Counted from the first letter of the stretch, positions 8,612 through 17,039 are shown. The stretch: 54,567 bases of DNA from CAZBKJ01 sp964492495 (GCA_964492495.1 CAZBKJ010000002.1:1-54567); one strand, 5' to 3'. Translations and numbers: made by a program. Notes: generated by a model not told the origin, from the letters alone.

Positions 8612-11155
8612 ATGCAGAAGTCGTATCTCGACTATGCCATGAGTGTGATTGTGGCACGTGCCCTTCCTGATGTCCGTGATGGCTTAAAGCCAGTGCACAG
8701 ACGTATTCTCTTTGCCATGAAAGAAATGGGTATTCGCTGGAATACTCCCTACAAGAAATCAGCTCGTATCGTTGGAGAAGTTCTTGGAAAGGACCACCCG
8801 CACGGTGATGCGCCTGTGTATGAAGCCATGGTACGTTTAGCGCAAGAATTCTCGATGCGCTATCCCTTGGTTGATGGACAGGGAAACTACGGAAGTATCG
8901 ATGGTGATAGTGCAGCTGCCATGCGTTACACCGAAGCACGTATGGCCAAGATCAGTGAAGAACTTTTGGCGGACCTTGATAAAGAAACGGTCAAATTTGC
9001 CGACAACTTTGATGGCAGTTTACAGGAACCAACAGTACTACCAGCCAAGTTACCAAACTTACTCCTCATGGGAAGTGAAGGTATTGCGGTTGGTATGGCT
9101 ACCAAAATTCCACCACACAACCTCACTGAGGTGTGTACCGCAATCTTAAAAGTCATAGAACTTGGGCAAGCTACACCAGGAGAGAAATCAGAAGACCTCA
9201 ATGTAGAGACAGGCGAAGCCAAACTCATTGCCGGACAGTTTGATTCCAACGCCACGATTGATGATATTTGTGAACATATCAAAGGACCAGATTTTCCAAC
9301 TGCAGGAACCATCTACGACTTCAAAGAAATTAAAGAAGCATACGCCACAGGCAGGGGACGAGTCTTGATTCGAGGAAAAGCGGAAATTGTGGAGAACAAG
9401 TCAGGAAAGTTCCAGATCATTGTCACAGAGCTTCCATACCAGGTGAACAAAGCCAAGTTAGTAGCCAAGATTGCCGGACTTGCTCGTGACAAAAAATTGA
9501 TTGGCATTGCGGATCTTCGTGATGAATCTGACCGCGATGGTATGCGCATTGCCTTTGACCTGAAAAAAGACGCCAGACCAAAATCGGTGCTCAATGCACT
9601 TTTCAAGATGACTGAGCTCCAGACCACATTCTCAATGAACATGGTGGCAATCAACTCCGAAGGCACACCACAACTCATGAATGTAAAAACTATTTTGATG
9701 GAGTATGTCCGCCACCGCCAGATTGTGATCGTCAAACGCGCACAGTTTGATCTCAAGGCCGCACGTGATCGCGCACATATCCTTGAAGGACTGCTCATTG
9801 CCTTAAAAAACCTTGATGATGTTATCAAAACTATCAGAGCCTCCAAAGACAGTGAAGTCGCCAAAGCAGCGCTTATGGAGAAGTTCAAGCTATCAGCAAT
9901 TCAGGCTGTCGCTATCCTTGATATGCAGCTGCGAAAGCTAGCTGCTCTTGAACGACAAAAAATTGAGGACGAATACAAAGCCATCATGGCAACAATTGAA
10001 GAATTGTTAGCGCTTCTCTCCAATCCCAAAAAGATCCTGCAGACAATCGGAAAAGAAACCAAGGAAATGATAGACATGCACGGAGATGAACGACGAACCA
10101 AAGTCCACAAAGGAAAACTTGGAGATATCACCGAAGAAGATCTCGTTCCCAATGAAGATACTATTATCACGGTGACAGAGACTGGATACATCAAAAGACT
10201 CAATCCATCGACCTACAGAAGTCAGGCGCGTGGAGGAAAAGGTGTCTCAGGGATGACAACCAAAGATGAGGATGCAGTTTCAGAGCTACTGGTCTGCCAG
10301 ACTCATGACAGTCTGCTTCTCTTTACCAACAAAGGTCGGGTCTTTAAAACAAAAGTATATGAACTTCCAGAGAGCAGTCGTATTGCCAAAGGCCAAGCGA
10401 TCGTGAACCTTGTGAACTTACAACAAGAAGAACATATCCAGGCCATTTTGACACTCAACGAAAAGAATCCACCAGGCAAATATATTGCCTTAGCAACACT
10501 CAAAGGATTGGTCAAAAAGACCCCACTCGCTGATTTTGCCAACATCCGTACCACTGGTATCATCGCGATTGTGCTCAAAGGTGAAGATGAGTTAGTGTTT
10601 GGACGCATCACCACTGGCAGTGACCACATCATGCTTGTCACCAATGACGGCAAGAGTATCAGATTCCATGAAAAAGAAGTGAAGTCTTCTGCACGTGATA
10701 CCCAAGGAGTCAAAGCAGTCGAACTCAAAGACAAAGACTACGTTGTGGGTGTTGAAAGCTTCTCACCAGAGATGGAAGTACCAGCAGACAAACGCAAGAA
10801 ATACTTCCGCCACTTATTGGTTGTGACAGAGCGAGGTATGGGCAAACAAACCAAGCTTGATGAGTATCCACTCCAAAAGAGAGCTGGAATGGGCGTAAAA
10901 GTAAGTGAGATTGTGGATAAGACAGGGAAGGTTGCATGTGCGAAGATCGTTGATGAAACAATCGATGATGTAGTCTTAACCACCAAACAGGCTCAAGTAA
11001 TCAAGCTACCTTTAAAAAACATTCCGGTACTTAAACGCCCTACGCAGGGAGTGATCCTCATGCGACTGCCAAAGAATGATCTTGTCACTGCTTGTGCTAC
11101 CACCAAAAAACCGGTGGAAGAAGTGATGGAGACTGTAGCGGAGCTGCAAGAGTAA
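8612..11155 (+). CDS. gyrA: DNA gyrase subunit A, apparent frameshift at the 5' end
   Basis: 847 residues from the ATG at 8612 (MQKSYLDYAMSVIVARALPDVRDG). The winged-helix/tower part has the catalytic tyrosine region DSAAAMRYTEARM, and the C-terminal beta-pinwheel carries the gyrase-type box QARGGKGVSG. This box makes it GyrA rather than ParC. The true start is probably 8562: the frame containing 8612 encodes the conserved FGKIRPVSIIDE just upstream but meets TGA at 8568-8570, whereas ATG-8562 (MPDD) reads in another frame. Adding one base near 8575 joins them into MPDD-x-FGKIRPVSIIDEMQKS. In the family GyrA cuts and religates DNA with GyrB. Confidence 0.93.
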   Translation: MQKSYLDYAMSVIVARALPDVRDGLKPVHRRILFAMKEMGIRWNTPYKKSARIVGEVLGKDHPHGDAPVYEAMVRLAQEFSMRYPLVDGQGNYGSIDGDSAAAMRYTEARMAKISEELLADLDKETVKFADNFDGSLQEPTVLPAKLPNLLLMGSEGIAVGMATKIPPHNLTEVCTAILKVIELGQATPGEKSEDLNVETGEAKLIAGQFDSNATIDDICEHIKGPDFPTAGTIYDFKEIKEAYATGRGRVLIRGKAEIVENKSGKFQIIVTELPYQVNKAKLVAKIAGLARDKKLIGIADLRDESDRDGMRIAFDLKKDARPKSVLNALFKMTELQTTFSMNMVAINSEGTPQLMNVKTILMEYVRHRQIVIVKRAQFDLKAARDRAHILEGLLIALKNLDDVIKTIRASKDSEVAKAALMEKFKLSAIQAVAILDMQLRKLAALERQKIEDEYKAIMATIEELLALLSNPKKILQTIGKETKEMIDMHGDERRTKVHKGKLGDITEEDLVPNEDTIITVTETGYIKRLNPSTYRSQARGGKGVSGMTTKDEDAVSELLVCQTHDSLLLFTNKGRVFKTKVYELPESSRIAKGQAIVNLVNLQQEEHIQAILTLNEKNPPGKYIALATLKGLVKKTPLADFANIRTTGIIAIVLKGEDELVFGRITTGSDHIMLVTNDGKSIRFHEKEVKSSARDTQGVKAVELKDKDYVVGVESFSPEMEVPADKRKKYFRHLLVVTERGMGKQTKLDEYPLQKRAGMGVKVSEIVDKTGKVACAKIVDETIDDVVLTTKQAQVIKLPLKNIPVLKRPTQGVILMRLPKNDLVTACATTKKPVEEVMETVAELQE

Positions 11156-11180
11156 GTGTCTGTGTTAAAATCACTAGCAT

Positions 11181-11369
11181 ATGAGCTAAGAACAAGCTAG
11201 AGAACCATTAAATCCCCTTACTTTTCTTGCGTTACTACAAGAGAGTGTAGCAGTGGCAATGATTTTCTATGCAAAATATTCACACAATCCAGAACTTGCC
11301 AAAGCCACGTTTATCCCATATGTGACCGGAGTGATTACTGGTTTTGTGGGTGAATTTGTAAGAGACTAA
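11181..11369 (+). pseudogene. Small membrane protein gene with an in-frame TAA at codon 3 (or a shorter gene starting at 11253/11259)
   Basis: The same frame carries ATG AGC TAA GAA CAA from 11181. It then runs uninterrupted to 11369, encoding PLNPLTFLALLQESVAVAMI and a second hydrophobic block (FIPYVTGVITGFVGEFV). A CAA-to-TAA change would explain the break. Starting at GTG-11253 or ATG-11259 would remove half of the first hydrophobic segment. The next gene is also a small two-helix membrane protein with a similar Gln/Ala-rich start, so the two may be related. No function known. Confidence 0.4.
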
Positions 11370-11375
11370 TTCTCT

Positions 11376-11570
11376 ATGCCTTCCCAAGCAGAACAACAGG
11401 CCGCGCAGCGGTATCTGCATTTCTCCCTCATAGAGATGCAAATTTTACTTTTTATGACTGTAGGGGTTTTTCAGTCCAAAGACTTCATCCTTGCGATTGG
11501 CAGTTTTCTTCCGCTCTCGCTGACTGTCGTGCACTTGAAGCTCTATAAAGAACTGTACCAACGTTCCTAA
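11376..11570 (+). CDS. Small membrane protein, 64 residues
   Basis: MPSQAEQQAAQRYLHFSLIE..., with hydrophobic stretches MQILLFMTVGVF and FILAIGSFLPLSLTVV and a positively charged tail. It begins 6 bp after the previous small ORF. No family recognised. Its polar Gln/Ala-rich N-terminus followed by two helices mirrors the broken upstream gene. Confidence 0.55.
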   Translation: MPSQAEQQAAQRYLHFSLIEMQILLFMTVGVFQSKDFILAIGSFLPLSLTVVHLKLYKELYQRS

Positions 11571-11573
11571 AAT

Positions 11574-11602
11574 TTGCACCTTTTCTCAAAAGCGGTTAAG
11601 AT
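11574..11602 (+). promoter_or_regulatory. Promoter of the SIMPL gene
   Basis: -35 TTGCAC (11574-11579), 17-bp spacer, -10 TAAGAT (11597-11602). It is followed by a conventional Shine-Dalgarno AGGAGG at 11625-11630, 8 nt before the ATG at 11639. This is one of the few genes here with a normal leader. Confidence 0.6.
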
Positions 11603-11638
11603 ACCTCAAGAAACTAGCACCTGTAGGAGGTACTTTGT

Positions 11639-12403
11639 ATGAATCGTTCCTTTGTCTCTTCTGTTCTTGGTACACTTGCAGCAATTGCACTCATTGTCCT
11701 CGTAACAAAAATCCTCGGACCTATTCCACTCTCGATTACCCAAACCACTACCAACAAACAAAATACCTTTGATGTGACCGGGGAAGGGGAAGTAACCGCC
11801 GTCCCTGACCGGGCAAAAGTGAATGTCGGCATTCAGACGAGCGAAGGCACTGTACAAGCAGCCCAGGACAAAGGCAATCAAATTATCAACTCTATTACCA
11901 GAGATGTCCAAGGGTTAGGAATAGACAAGGCAGATATCAAGACCGTGAACTATAGTCTGTATCCAAACTATGATTTTCGAACCGGAGATCAGAAAATAAC
12001 GGGGTACGCACTCAATGTAAGTCTTCAGGTCACAGTCAAGGACTTTACCAAGATCAACCAAGTAGTTGATACCGCAACGAAAAATGGAGCAAATCAAGTT
12101 GGTGGAGTCACCTTTACACTCTCTGATGAAAAGCAAAAAGAACTCGAAACCCAGACACGAGAGATTGCGATCACTAGAGCCAAGGAAAAAGCAGGGGACT
12201 TAAGTCGTCTTGCAGGAGTACGACTTGGGAAAATTATCAATGTGACTGAAAACAATAACTCCAACTTTCCAGGGCCTTTAATGTATGCCAAACAAGACGC
12301 AGCCATGGGTGGGGCAGAGAATCGAGTTGCAGCCCCAACCAATGTCGAGCCTGGAAGCAACACCTACACCATGACAGTGACTCTTTCGTACGAAACGCTG
12401 TAA
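11639..12403 (+). CDS. SIMPL-domain (DUF541) protein, membrane-anchored
   Basis: 254 residues. An N-terminal hydrophobic segment (SSVLGTLAAIALIVLVTKIL, about 7-26) acts as signal anchor. The SIMPL core follows: FDVTGEGEVTAVPDRAKVNVGIQT, the repeated alternation of strands, and ITRAKEKAGDLSRLAGVRLGKIINVTE. Members (BP26, YggE) are extracytoplasmic and form ring-like oligomers; their role is poorly defined (oxidative stress, signalling). It has its own promoter and strong ribosome site. It precedes two unknown genes with 5-bp and 3-bp gaps, which suggests an operon. Confidence 0.9.
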   Translation: MNRSFVSSVLGTLAAIALIVLVTKILGPIPLSITQTTTNKQNTFDVTGEGEVTAVPDRAKVNVGIQTSEGTVQAAQDKGNQIINSITRDVQGLGIDKADIKTVNYSLYPNYDFRTGDQKITGYALNVSLQVTVKDFTKINQVVDTATKNGANQVGGVTFTLSDEKQKELETQTREIAITRAKEKAGDLSRLAGVRLGKIINVTENNNSNFPGPLMYAKQDAAMGGAENRVAAPTNVEPGSNTYTMTVTLSYETL

Positions 12404-12408
12404 CTCCT

Positions 12409-12843
12409 ATGGAAAAGAAAGATCTCTTTGCACGTTCGACTCTGAATAGCATTTGGGCAATGTATAGAAAGCTAGACAACTATGAAGCATATGATATCCA
12501 GGGCAAACCTATCGTCGTCCGTCCTAAAGACCCTCGATTACACACCTTTGTTTTGCCAATCTATTTGTATCCAAAATTCTTCGAAAACATAAAAACGGTT
12601 CTGGCAAAACCAGATAACATTGAGGTCGGGGTTGGAGCAAGCTCGAAAGCACACCCAGATGGTACAGTCTTTCTCTCGTACGGAGACGACTACCTAGAAA
12701 AAGTAGTCGGAATCAGTAAAAAAGACATACCGATAAAGTTTTTACGAGAATTTAAAGATACATTGGTTATTCCGGTCTTTTATCCCGATAGCGGGGAACC
12801 ACCAACAATGCGCTCATATTTTCTCAATAAAAAAAGAGGCTAG
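12409..12843 (+). CDS. Hypothetical protein, 144 residues
   Basis: MEKKDLFARSTLNSIWAMYRKLDNYEAYDIQGKPIVVRPKDPRLHT... No signal peptide and no membrane helix; mixed alpha/beta, with a glycine-rich middle (NIEVGVGASSKAHPDGTVFLSYGDDY). Start is 5 bp after the SIMPL stop, and the next gene begins 3 bp after its stop, so all three are probably one transcript. Not recognised. Confidence 0.75.
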   Translation: MEKKDLFARSTLNSIWAMYRKLDNYEAYDIQGKPIVVRPKDPRLHTFVLPIYLYPKFFENIKTVLAKPDNIEVGVGASSKAHPDGTVFLSYGDDYLEKVVGISKKDIPIKFLREFKDTLVIPVFYPDSGEPPTMRSYFLNKKRG

Positions 12844-12846
12844 TTT

Positions 12847-13656
12847 ATGGAAAAAAAAGGATTATCACGACGAAGGCTTCTCATTGGTGCAGTAGGGGCA
12901 GTTTTAGGAGGAAAAATAGCAGAGCATATGTTTTCTGAGCCAGCTCCAGAACGAGTAATCCGACGAAATCTACGTTTTTTATTCACGGGTACATCACCGA
13001 ATTTACGAACGTACCTACCAGCAATCGAGGGAATTCTAGAGGCGCAAAAAAAGCTAGGTCTAGTACACCCGTCTTTTACTATTACAAATGGACGAACACC
13101 CTCGGGATATAAGAATAGTACGCACTTACAAATCACAGACCCCTCTTTGGCAGAAAAAATAGCAGAAATGAAAAAAGCTCATCCGACGGAGATTGAAGTA
13201 GATGATTTTCCAGCATTTTCCGTTCAGATTCCACAAGAAATGAGCAATACATTCAAACATTTCCAGATAGATGTTGGCAGTAATCCTCAGCTAACAGCAG
13301 ATGTTGTCTATAATCTAAAAAAGTCATCTGAAACTACGACTCGAAAAATATCTTTCTATGGAGAATTAGCAAATAAAAATAAGATTACAATTCGAGTTGC
13401 AATTGATCTGCAACAAAAAAATGCCTCGCTCTTCATACCCGACTCTCTACGAAATGCAGAGAATATTGAAGTTTCCACCCAAGATGAAAACAATACTGTC
13501 CTTGTTGTTGAGAGAAATGACAATCCAATTGCTACAAAAGACCCTGAGAGAATGAAACTCATTCACTTTGTACTAGCAGAAATAGAAAAACACCTTCATT
13601 CCGATGGAGTGACTCAACCAGATGCCATATCAGCTTCGCACCGTCCCCGACGATAA
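12847..13656 (+). CDS. Exported protein with Tat-like signal, 269 residues
   Basis: The N-terminus MEKKGLSRRRLLIGAVGAVLGGKIAEHMF has the twin-arginine layout (S-R-R-x-L-L then a moderately hydrophobic alanine/glycine core). The mature part is mixed alpha/beta (FLFTGTSPNLRTYLPAIEGILEAQKKLGLVHPSFTITNGRTPSGYKNSTHLQ); the last phrase resembles peptidase or D,D-carboxypeptidase-like lore (SGYKNSTH) but no catalytic set can be assigned. No tat genes are visible in this window. It is the last gene of the SIMPL run and converges on the recombinase gene. Confidence 0.7.
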   Translation: MEKKGLSRRRLLIGAVGAVLGGKIAEHMFSEPAPERVIRRNLRFLFTGTSPNLRTYLPAIEGILEAQKKLGLVHPSFTITNGRTPSGYKNSTHLQITDPSLAEKIAEMKKAHPTEIEVDDFPAFSVQIPQEMSNTFKHFQIDVGSNPQLTADVVYNLKKSSETTTRKISFYGELANKNKITIRVAIDLQQKNASLFIPDSLRNAENIEVSTQDENNTVLVVERNDNPIATKDPERMKLIHFVLAEIEKHLHSDGVTQPDAISASHRPRR

Positions 13657-13678
13657 TGTTCTTTTCGTGATTCGTGTT

Positions 13679-13717
13679 ATGTGCCATGGCACCCGCTTTC
13701 GCGGTGTCACGGTACAT
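13679..13717. terminator. Imperfect 18-bp inverted repeat between convergent genes
   Basis: The arms ATGTGCCATGGCACCCGC and CGCGGTGTCACGGTACAT pair with two G-T wobbles and a few mismatches around a short loop. There is no T-run. The site lies between the ends of two convergent genes, so a bidirectional terminator or stabiliser is the simplest reading. Confidence 0.35.
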
Positions 13718-13730
13718 TTAGCGGAATATA

Positions 13731-14669
13731 CTAGGTACCGTGAAACTTTTCATGAACTTTACGCAGGTCTGCTCGAGTAACGTGTGTATAGATCTGCGTT
13801 GTTGCGATATTTTTGTGACCCAAAAGCTCTTGTACATCACGCAGTCCCGCACCGTTATGTAGCAGATCCGTTGCAAAGGTATGCCTGAGTCCATGTGGCG
13901 TGATTTTGATAGAGAGCTTTGCAAGCTTCACATATTTCTCCACAATTCGCTGTACGGTTCGGGAAGTAAGTCGCATCGAATCTCCATCAATGTCGTGCGA
14001 ATCATCTCGGTTGAGGTGAATAAAAAGTGGTTTATAGGTATCCGTTCGGGATACCAAGAATGACTGGAGATGAGAAGCCGCTCTATCAGAGAGAAACACG
14101 ACCCGAGTACGTCGGCCTTTTCCAATGATGGCAAACTCTCGCCGATCCATGTCCACCTGATCTCGATCAAGCGACACCAACTCACTGACACGAAGTCCGG
14201 TGCTAAAAAGCATCTCAAGGATCGCTCGATCTCGAAGTCCAAGTGGAGTAGACAAGAGAGGCTGACTCATGAGTCTTTCAAGCGCAGCCAGATCCAAAAA
14301 CTTCATCGAAAGCCCCTCACTTTTTGGCAGATCAATCTTTTCAGGCGCAAGAACCTGTCGATCCTGCTTGATCAGCCACTTGAGGAAAGAGCGTAGGGCA
14401 ATGACATGGTACCCTTGTGTTTTTTTCGTAAGTTCTTTTCCATAGACATCCGTAAAGCGAGCCAAAAAGAGTCGATATTGACGGACGTCTTCTAGCGAGA
14501 GTTCTTCAATTTCTTGGTGCTGATTTTCTGAAAACCAGTCAGCAAAGCGCGATAAGTAGTGTCGATAGTTACGAACAGTCAGCCTACTTAAGTTTCTTTC
14601 TACTTCAATGTGTTCCAAAAAATGCGTGATCTCTGTGTGAAGTGGAGTCAGGATTGTCGATGCTTTCAT
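13731..14669 (-). CDS. Tyrosine recombinase, XerC/XerD family
   Basis: 312 residues. N-terminal SAM-like core-binding domain (about 10-100: HIEVERNLSRLTVRNYRHYLSRF). The catalytic domain has the full set of residues: R160 (STGLRVSEL), K184 (GKGRRTRV), H259-x-x-R262 (HGLRHTFATDLL), H285 (LGHKNIATTQ) and nucleophile Y294. Xer enzymes resolve chromosome dimers at dif; length and motif spacing fit Xer rather than a phage integrase. Only one Xer gene is visible, so it may act alone as in XerS, XerH or archaeal XerA systems. An AT-rich palindrome sits about 80 bp upstream (14747-14776). Confidence 0.93.
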   Translation of the reverse strand: MKASTILTPLHTEITHFLEHIEVERNLSRLTVRNYRHYLSRFADWFSENQHQEIEELSLEDVRQYRLFLARFTDVYGKELTKKTQGYHVIALRSFLKWLIKQDRQVLAPEKIDLPKSEGLSMKFLDLAALERLMSQPLLSTPLGLRDRAILEMLFSTGLRVSELVSLDRDQVDMDRREFAIIGKGRRTRVVFLSDRAASHLQSFLVSRTDTYKPLFIHLNRDDSHDIDGDSMRLTSRTVQRIVEKYVKLAKLSIKITPHGLRHTFATDLLHNGAGLRDVQELLGHKNIATTQIYTHVTRADLRKVHEKFHGT

Positions 14670-14746
14670 AGGTACGTTTTTTTCCTTTTTTTGCTGTCTT
14701 TAACTGCCAAGTAAACATTGTCTGGTTTTATTCACCGTGCCCGAGA

Positions 14747-14776
14747 CTATCTTAGAATAAACTATTCTAGGTATTG
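14747..14776. other. dif-like palindromic site upstream of the Xer gene
   Basis: CTATCTTAGAA and TTCTAGGTATT are imperfect inverted arms around TAAACTA, with a perfect inner TAGAATA/TATTCTA pair (14753-14759, 14763-14769). The arm sequences recall the dif consensus arm CCTAGAA. In streptococci the XerS site lies right next to xerS, a similar arrangement. An operator for the recombinase gene is the alternative. Confidence 0.4.
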
Positions 14777-15052
14777 GCAATGGGGTAGGGGAGAGTGCTA
14801 CTTCCCTGACCCTAGTCCATGTATTGATTGATCAATTCTTTTTGCCACTCTTTCTCAACACCCTTGAGAAAAGGGTAGTGGTAGCGTTTCTCAAGTCCAC
14901 TTGATGATGAATATAATAAACATATAATAACCCAAAATTTCACGGTTATTTGCGCTGTGCATTCAACGTATCTGTAACAAATCATCCAAGTTTTTTGAAA
15001 CGAAGAACTATTTTTGATTCTCTCAAACAAATTGTGCGACATCACCAGTGTA

Positions 15053-15081
15053 TTGAAAAGGAATTTGTAGCGCAATAGGAT
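15053..15081 (+). promoter_or_regulatory. Promoter of the 66-residue ORF
   Basis: TTGAAA (15053-15058), exact 17-bp spacer, TAGGAT (15076-15081), then 7 nt to the ATG at 15089. This is the same leaderless geometry as at queA and other genes of the window. Confidence 0.5.
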
Positions 15082-15088
15082 AAAAACT

Positions 15089-15289
15089 ATGTGGCTTCTC
15101 ACAGTCAGTAAAAGTACCCTCGTCATTCTACTGATGCCAGTACTCGTAAACCTCATCGCGTGTGAAGTGTTGATGGCAAGGTTATTCCTTGTGTATTGGT
15201 TTACAGACAAGCTTACGAAGGCTGAGTACACAGAAGAATACGACAAACTATTGAAAAACTGCTGGCTCTATCCCTTCAAAACTCCTTGA
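15089..15289 (+). CDS. Small membrane protein, 66 residues
   Basis: MWLLTVSKSTLVILLMPVLVNLIACEVLMARLFLVYWFTDKLTKAEYTEEYDKLLKNCW...: one long hydrophobic N-terminal segment followed by a charged helix. A promoter with correct spacing ends 7 nt before the ATG, which supports it over the 144-codon open frame on the other strand (14812-15246). Not recognised. Confidence 0.5.
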   Translation: MWLLTVSKSTLVILLMPVLVNLIACEVLMARLFLVYWFTDKLTKAEYTEEYDKLLKNCWLYPFKTP

Positions 15290-15337
15290 GTAAAGCGACC
15301 TCGTAGGAGCCTCAAAATCGGCTTATTGGTAGGGTAG

Positions 15338-15490
15338 ATGACTATGTATGCCTCTCACATATTAGGCGGATATATCAACGTAAACAAGTTTTTGAAAAAA
15401 CGGCAAAAAGGGCTAGTACAACGCCTGAGTTTTCGGGTAAATCTCCAATTGGAATACATACACAAACGATACGTAACAGTGGATATATGA
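15338..15490 (+). CDS. Possible small basic protein, 50 residues
   Basis: ATG at 15338 opens a frame to TGA at 15488-15490. The product begins MTMYASHILGGYINVNKFLKK, continues with QKGLVQRLSFRVNLQLEY and is rich in Lys/Arg. A weak GGTAGGGT precedes the start. It follows the 66-residue ORF on the same strand. Composition looks protein-like, but support is thin. Confidence 0.3.
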   Translation: MTMYASHILGGYINVNKFLKKRQKGLVQRLSFRVNLQLEYIHKRYVTVDI

Positions 15491-15509
15491 GGGTTTTCCA
15501 AAGACACAA

Positions 15510-15731
15510 ATGAAACAAGAAAGAAAGGGAAGCGACAGAATAAAAAAGAATGAGGGCGTAGAAACGAAAAACGATAAAACCATGGTCTTCTCCGACACCT
15601 CCTCATTCATGTCGCAAAAGGTATATTGTGCGACCTTACCTTCATCTGTAAGAACAGCCGTTCATCGGTCAACCAATCAACTAATCTTCTCACAGCCTTT
15701 TAAGCGGGTTCTCTGTATTTCAACGCATTGA
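15510..15731 (+). CDS. Possible small protein, 73 residues
   Basis: MKQERKGSDRIKKNEGVETKNDKTMVFSDTSSF...: a basic hydrophilic N-terminus and a Ser/Thr-rich rest. No clear ribosome site. It could be the third ORF of a small unit that starts at 15089 and ends at the hairpin at 15951-15977, or a chance frame. Confidence 0.2.
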   Translation: MKQERKGSDRIKKNEGVETKNDKTMVFSDTSSFMSQKVYCATLPSSVRTAVHRSTNQLIFSQPFKRVLCISTH

Positions 15732-16271
15732 CTATGCCTTGTACCTTGTGCCTTGTACCTTGTATGTTGCGTAATTCTATCGAGACGACCCCGAGTACGG
15801 ATAGCCAAAGAGTGAAGTACTTGTGGATCAGGAATGGTGCTGGGAGACAACGACACTCTGGAGTGCATACTCAACACGAGACAATTCAAACACCTACACC
15901 AGGTGAAACACCTGATATCTACGCCTACCAGGTGTCATTCACAGTCAGACAACCCAATAAGCGTATTCGGGTTTTTTATGTTTGAGTGTCTGAGTACATT
16001 CTTATACCTGGTATGAGTTTTCCACATGTCGTGAAATATTCTCATGAAACGTCTTATAATATTAATGCGTATTGATGCAGTTTGATATAGTTACCTGCGT
16101 AGCTCCAGGCTAAAATCCCCCCTACTCCCCTCCCCACTTGAGTAAAAACGACTTTTTTTTACCTTCTACTCGAGTAAATTTACACTTTTTGAGCCTTTTT
16201 GCCTACAATCTGTGGTGTTTTGCTATCAATCTATAAACAATAAACTATTATCTATAAACTTGTCGCTTGTC
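15732..16271. other. Gene-free stretch with hairpins
   Basis: About 540 bp without a convincing gene. It holds a short pyrimidine-type repeat remnant (15733-15772, CCTTGTACCTTGTGCC), a pair of overlapping CACCT/AGGTG inverted repeats (15889-15936), a terminator-like hairpin (15951-15977), a single DnaA-box-like TTTTCCACA (16018-16026) and a CTATAAAC-type repeat (16221-16262). I see no RNase P, tmRNA or SRP RNA core motif. Confidence 0.6.
15951..15977 (+). terminator. Rho-independent terminator
   Basis: AACCCAATA pairs with TATT-C-GGGTT (one bulged C) around AGCG, followed by six T. The orientation fits rightward transcription from the small ORFs at 15089-15731. Confidence 0.55.
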
Positions 16272-17039
16272 TTACTTCCAGTCTATAAGCAAGATAAGTG
16301 ACATTGTCACAAAAACAGCCAACCAGAGGTACTCTCGAAGAGTCTTGGCAAAAAGCCTCCCAATGAAGAAATTCTGAATGATCCCGAATCCGACGTACAA
16401 CATCGCCGTCACATAGAGAGAGGCAGTCCAGAGCCCCACAGGAAGAAATGATAAACCAATTCCGATTTCCGCCAAAATCAGCGTTCCAAAAATAGCAGTT
16501 CCAACAACTCGCGTTGAAAGTTTTGGGAGCAACTCAACAGACCAAATTGCACAAAGGAGTGGTAAGAATAGTGTGACGCCTAAAAGAATCGCGTTATACC
16601 CTACCGGAAGTTTTAATGAAAAAATAAAGTTACAAAAAAACAAACACATGATAAATAGAAATAATAATCCTACCGCATGCGCTGCCCGCAACAACTGAAT
16701 TGTTTTAATTTTCCCGATGGAGTAGATATTTGAGGCAAGATACAAGGCATACATCCCTACCCCGAACAACAATAAAATTGCGATACGTGAAACGAGATTG
16801 GATGGCAACAAAAAATAAAACAGTGACACAGAAAGCGAGTACAGTGCCGGAAGCGGTACAATCGTTACCCACTCGAGGCCATTGATGGTTTTTGAGAGCG
16901 CCCAAGCACTCGTGAGATAGGAGGCAACAAAAAACAACGCAATCGCAATTGGTCTGATATCAGCGGACACAAATTGAGTTGCAAGAAGTCCAAGAGAGAG
17001 AATAATTGAGCTTAATATAAATCGTTCACGTTTACGCAT
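16272..17039 (-). CDS. Polytopic membrane protein, 255 residues, coupled to yebC
   Basis: The start MRKRERFILSS is the ATG complementary to 17037-17039, overlapping the yebC stop by 8 bp. The longer frame to 17105 lies inside yebC and is rejected. About eight hydrophobic segments alternate with short loops (for example SSIILSLGLLATQFV, IAIALFFVASYLTSAWAL, ILLLFGVGMYALYLA, VGLLFLFIMCLFFCNFIF). No conserved motif is recognised; it resembles CPR-specific membrane proteins of unknown role. The 8-bp overlap points to translational coupling with yebC. Confidence 0.8.
   Translation of the reverse strand: MRKRERFILSSIILSLGLLATQFVSADIRPIAIALFFVASYLTSAWALSKTINGLEWVTIVPLPALYSLSVSLFYFLLPSNLVSRIAILLLFGVGMYALYLASNIYSIGKIKTIQLLRAAHAVGLLFLFIMCLFFCNFIFSLKLPVGYNAILLGVTLFLPLLCAIWSVELLPKLSTRVVGTAIFGTLILAEIGIGLSFLPVGLWTASLYVTAMLYVGFGIIQNFFIGRLFAKTLREYLWLAVFVTMSLILLIDWK

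Noticed and set aside
13731..14669. Xer-type gene as the integrase of the tRNA-Leu island
   Set aside because: It lies 15 kb away and has the length and motifs of a housekeeping Xer; a role in trans is possible but not shown.
14812..15246. 144-codon open frame on the minus strand
   Set aside because: Its sequence is not protein-like (Ser/Tyr/Arg-rich, irregular), it has no promoter or ribosome site, and it overlaps a plus-strand ORF with a consensus promoter.
15821..16026. Possible replication origin (DnaA-box-like TGTGGATCA and TTTTCCACA)
   Set aside because: Only two weak boxes on opposite strands, no dnaA/dnaN nearby and no AT-rich unwinding region; gyrB/gyrA proximity alone is not enough.
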